DNA of 64,000 nucleotides from Labilibaculum sp. DW002 (GTDB taxonomy: Bacteria > Bacteroidota > Bacteroidia > Bacteroidales > Marinifilaceae), in contig NZ_JAKJSC010000002.1 of assembly GCF_029029525.1 (NCBI RefSeq), positions 372,001-436,000 of the forward strand. The letters run 5' to 3'. The notes below the pieces were generated by a model. The model did not search any database. It was not told the DNA's origin and saw nothing but the letters and a program-made list of their open reading frames with translations. This document shows, in pieces, positions 63,032-64,000 of this stretch. Both the position numbers and the translations under genes were made by a program. Position 1 is the stretch's first letter. Each line of letters opens with the position of its first letter.

Positions 63032-63116
63032 TACTATCTTGTATTGGATTTGCAGTAAGATGCAAACTCATTAAAATGGTAATGCTTAAGAGGAGAAAGT
63101 TTCGAAGGCTGTTCAT
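62994..63116 (-). pseudogene. Out-of-frame signal-peptide part of nfeD
   Basis: Starting at ATG 63116, this frame encodes MNSLRNFLLLSITILMSLHL followed by TANPIQDSIAPIDTTQ, a good signal peptide and mature N-terminus, then stops at 62994 after six more codons. It is in frame -1 relative to the protease body. In the body frame the only upstream codons are non-start ones and a stop at 63068. Confidence 0.75.
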
Positions 63117-63170
63117 GTTATAATTGTATTTAATGGTTTGTCTATGTAAGTTACCAATTAAGTTCAAGTT

Positions 63171-63971
63171 TTACGACTTATTTGTATTGCTTATTTTTTT
63201 GTCGTCCCAAATTTCATTAACCGCCAATGTTCCTGCTACAACAGAAATAACAGCTGCAAAACTAGAAAAAGAAACACCGCAAAATGGTATAATCAAGCAA
63301 AGTGAAAATACAAAACCGTTTGCCATAACAATACCTTTGTTTTCTCTCATGAATTGCACGCTTTCTTTAATACTCATCTTTTTTCGTTCAAGAGAATAAT
63401 CAAGAAAAGAGAATCCATAAAAATAGGCAGAGATAAAAAATAAAAATATTGCTCCAATCCAGCCAATAATAGGGATGAAACTTAAAATAAACATTAAAAT
63501 GGTAAGGATTAATTCAATGGCTAAATTACGCACAGCAATAAAAACACCACGCATAATGTCTTTAACAAATTGTCTGAATTCAAAAGGGTAATCATTTCCT
63601 GTTTTAATTTTCTCTGTTCGTTCTGAGAGATAGGAAAAGACAGGAGACATAATGATGATGATGATGTATCCACCGAAATATGCGAATATCAGAAAGAAGA
63701 GTATTTTAAAAATAACCCAAATAAATCCACCAATAGTTGCTTTTAGGAAGGCAGAACCCCAAAAGTCGGCATTTTCTAAATCTAACCATCCTTCTAGGTA
63801 AGTTTGAGATTGTTGAGCCAAATCGCCAATATAATCCCATCCAACCCAAAATAATATAATGTTTAGAAGTATCGGAAAAAGGAAAAACCAAGCTAGTTTT
63901 TTTCTGAAAATATACTGTATTGCTTCTGTATAGGTTCGCAAACCAAAGCTAAAATCTTTAATGAATTTCAT
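63171..63971 (-). CDS. EI24/CysZ-like membrane protein
   Basis: This protein of 266 aa with about six helices has the EI24/CysZ pattern: it starts KFIKDFSFGLRTYTEAIQYIFRKKLAWFFLFPILLN, and has SPVFSYLSERTEKI in the middle and a long hydrophobic block with a GWIGAIFLFFISAYFYGFSFLDYSLERK segment, which is the family's most conserved stretch. CysZ members move sulfate; other members have no known role. No cysteine biosynthesis gene is adjacent, so I leave the substrate open. It is followed by nfeD after 54 bp on the same strand. Confidence 0.85.
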   Translation of the reverse strand: MKFIKDFSFGLRTYTEAIQYIFRKKLAWFFLFPILLNIILFWVGWDYIGDLAQQSQTYLEGWLDLENADFWGSAFLKATIGGFIWVIFKILFFLIFAYFGGYIIIIIMSPVFSYLSERTEKIKTGNDYPFEFRQFVKDIMRGVFIAVRNLAIELILTILMFILSFIPIIGWIGAIFLFFISAYFYGFSFLDYSLERKKMSIKESVQFMRENKGIVMANGFVFSLCLIIPFCGVSFSSFAAVISVVAGTLAVNEIWDDKKISNTNKS

Positions 63972-64000
63972 TGATTCTGTCTTAAGTTAAAATGAGTGAC

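Noticed and set aside
1-64000. tRNA, rRNA, prophage, insertion sequence or integron
   Set aside because: No cloverleaf, rRNA-like stretch, phage structural gene, transposase or integrase was recognised on either strand.

Overview
The window looks like an AT-rich chromosomal segment of a Bacteroidota bacterium. The evidence is the many copies of the phylum's -7 promoter box (TAnnTTTG), the near absence of Shine-Dalgarno sequences with A-rich pre-start regions, gldF/gldG gliding-type genes, PD40/OmpA, DUF3078, DUF2807 and DUF4395 proteins, and many lipoproteins. A marine Bacteroidales/Marinilabiliales-type organism (Marinifilaceae-like) is my inference from gene content only. No tRNA, rRNA, prophage, CRISPR array or transposase was seen; most genes are housekeeping or phylum-typical.

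Layout. 1-7 kb: 3' part of formimidoyltransferase-cyclodeaminase (histidine degradation), a secreted degenerate M23-like protein, and the odhA-odhB 2-oxoglutarate dehydrogenase pair. 7-14 kb: a co-directional run of a YiiX-like lipoprotein, an AddB-like nuclease, a TPR/PD40/OmpA protein and a NifS-like desulfurase. 14-20 kb: a candidate small RNA, a GH3-serine hydrolase fusion, and a minus-strand group of hydroxyacid dehydrogenase, coaX and a CYTH protein. 20-24.5 kb: an ATP-grasp protein, a long cold-shock-domain protein, and four tandem cold-shock genes facing it, each with its own promoter, about 130-160 nt leader and terminator. 24.5-34.5 kb: DUF4197, a DUF302-like protein, hemolysin III, tryptophanase, DUF3078, a COG4087 HAD protein, rhodanese, macro domain and phosphofructokinase. 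34.5-37.8 kb: a minus-strand arsR-arsE-arsF-arsG-permease-DCC cluster with a palindromic operator. 38-47.7 kb: a histidine kinase, AlkX/YcaQ, PrsW, DUF4395, a possible clan GH-A lipoprotein and pheT. 47.7-52.3 kb: a hairpin-rich repeat, surE, a small membrane protein, lpxB, a DUF2807 lipoprotein and a PagL-like deacylase. 52.5-60 kb: gldF-gldG, dnaN, a DnaQ-like exonuclease, an FAH-family hydrolase and an acyl-CoA ligase. 60-64 kb: a methyltransferase, MgtC/SapB, an NfeD protease whose signal peptide is out of frame with its body, and an EI24 protein.

The most interesting items are: (i) the four-gene cold-shock array, whose divergent leaders keep the same long-range pairing and show compensatory changes, suggesting a family of thermo-responsive leader RNAs; (ii) the ars cluster, which reads as a split DsbD-like thiol relay (cytoplasmic CxxC protein, CcdA-like membrane protein, envelope CxxC lipoprotein) under an ArsR with a clear operator; (iii) a one-base frameshift at the start of nfeD; (iv) a candidate sRNA at 14.45-14.57 kb; and (v) a hairpin-built element at 47.86-47.99 kb.
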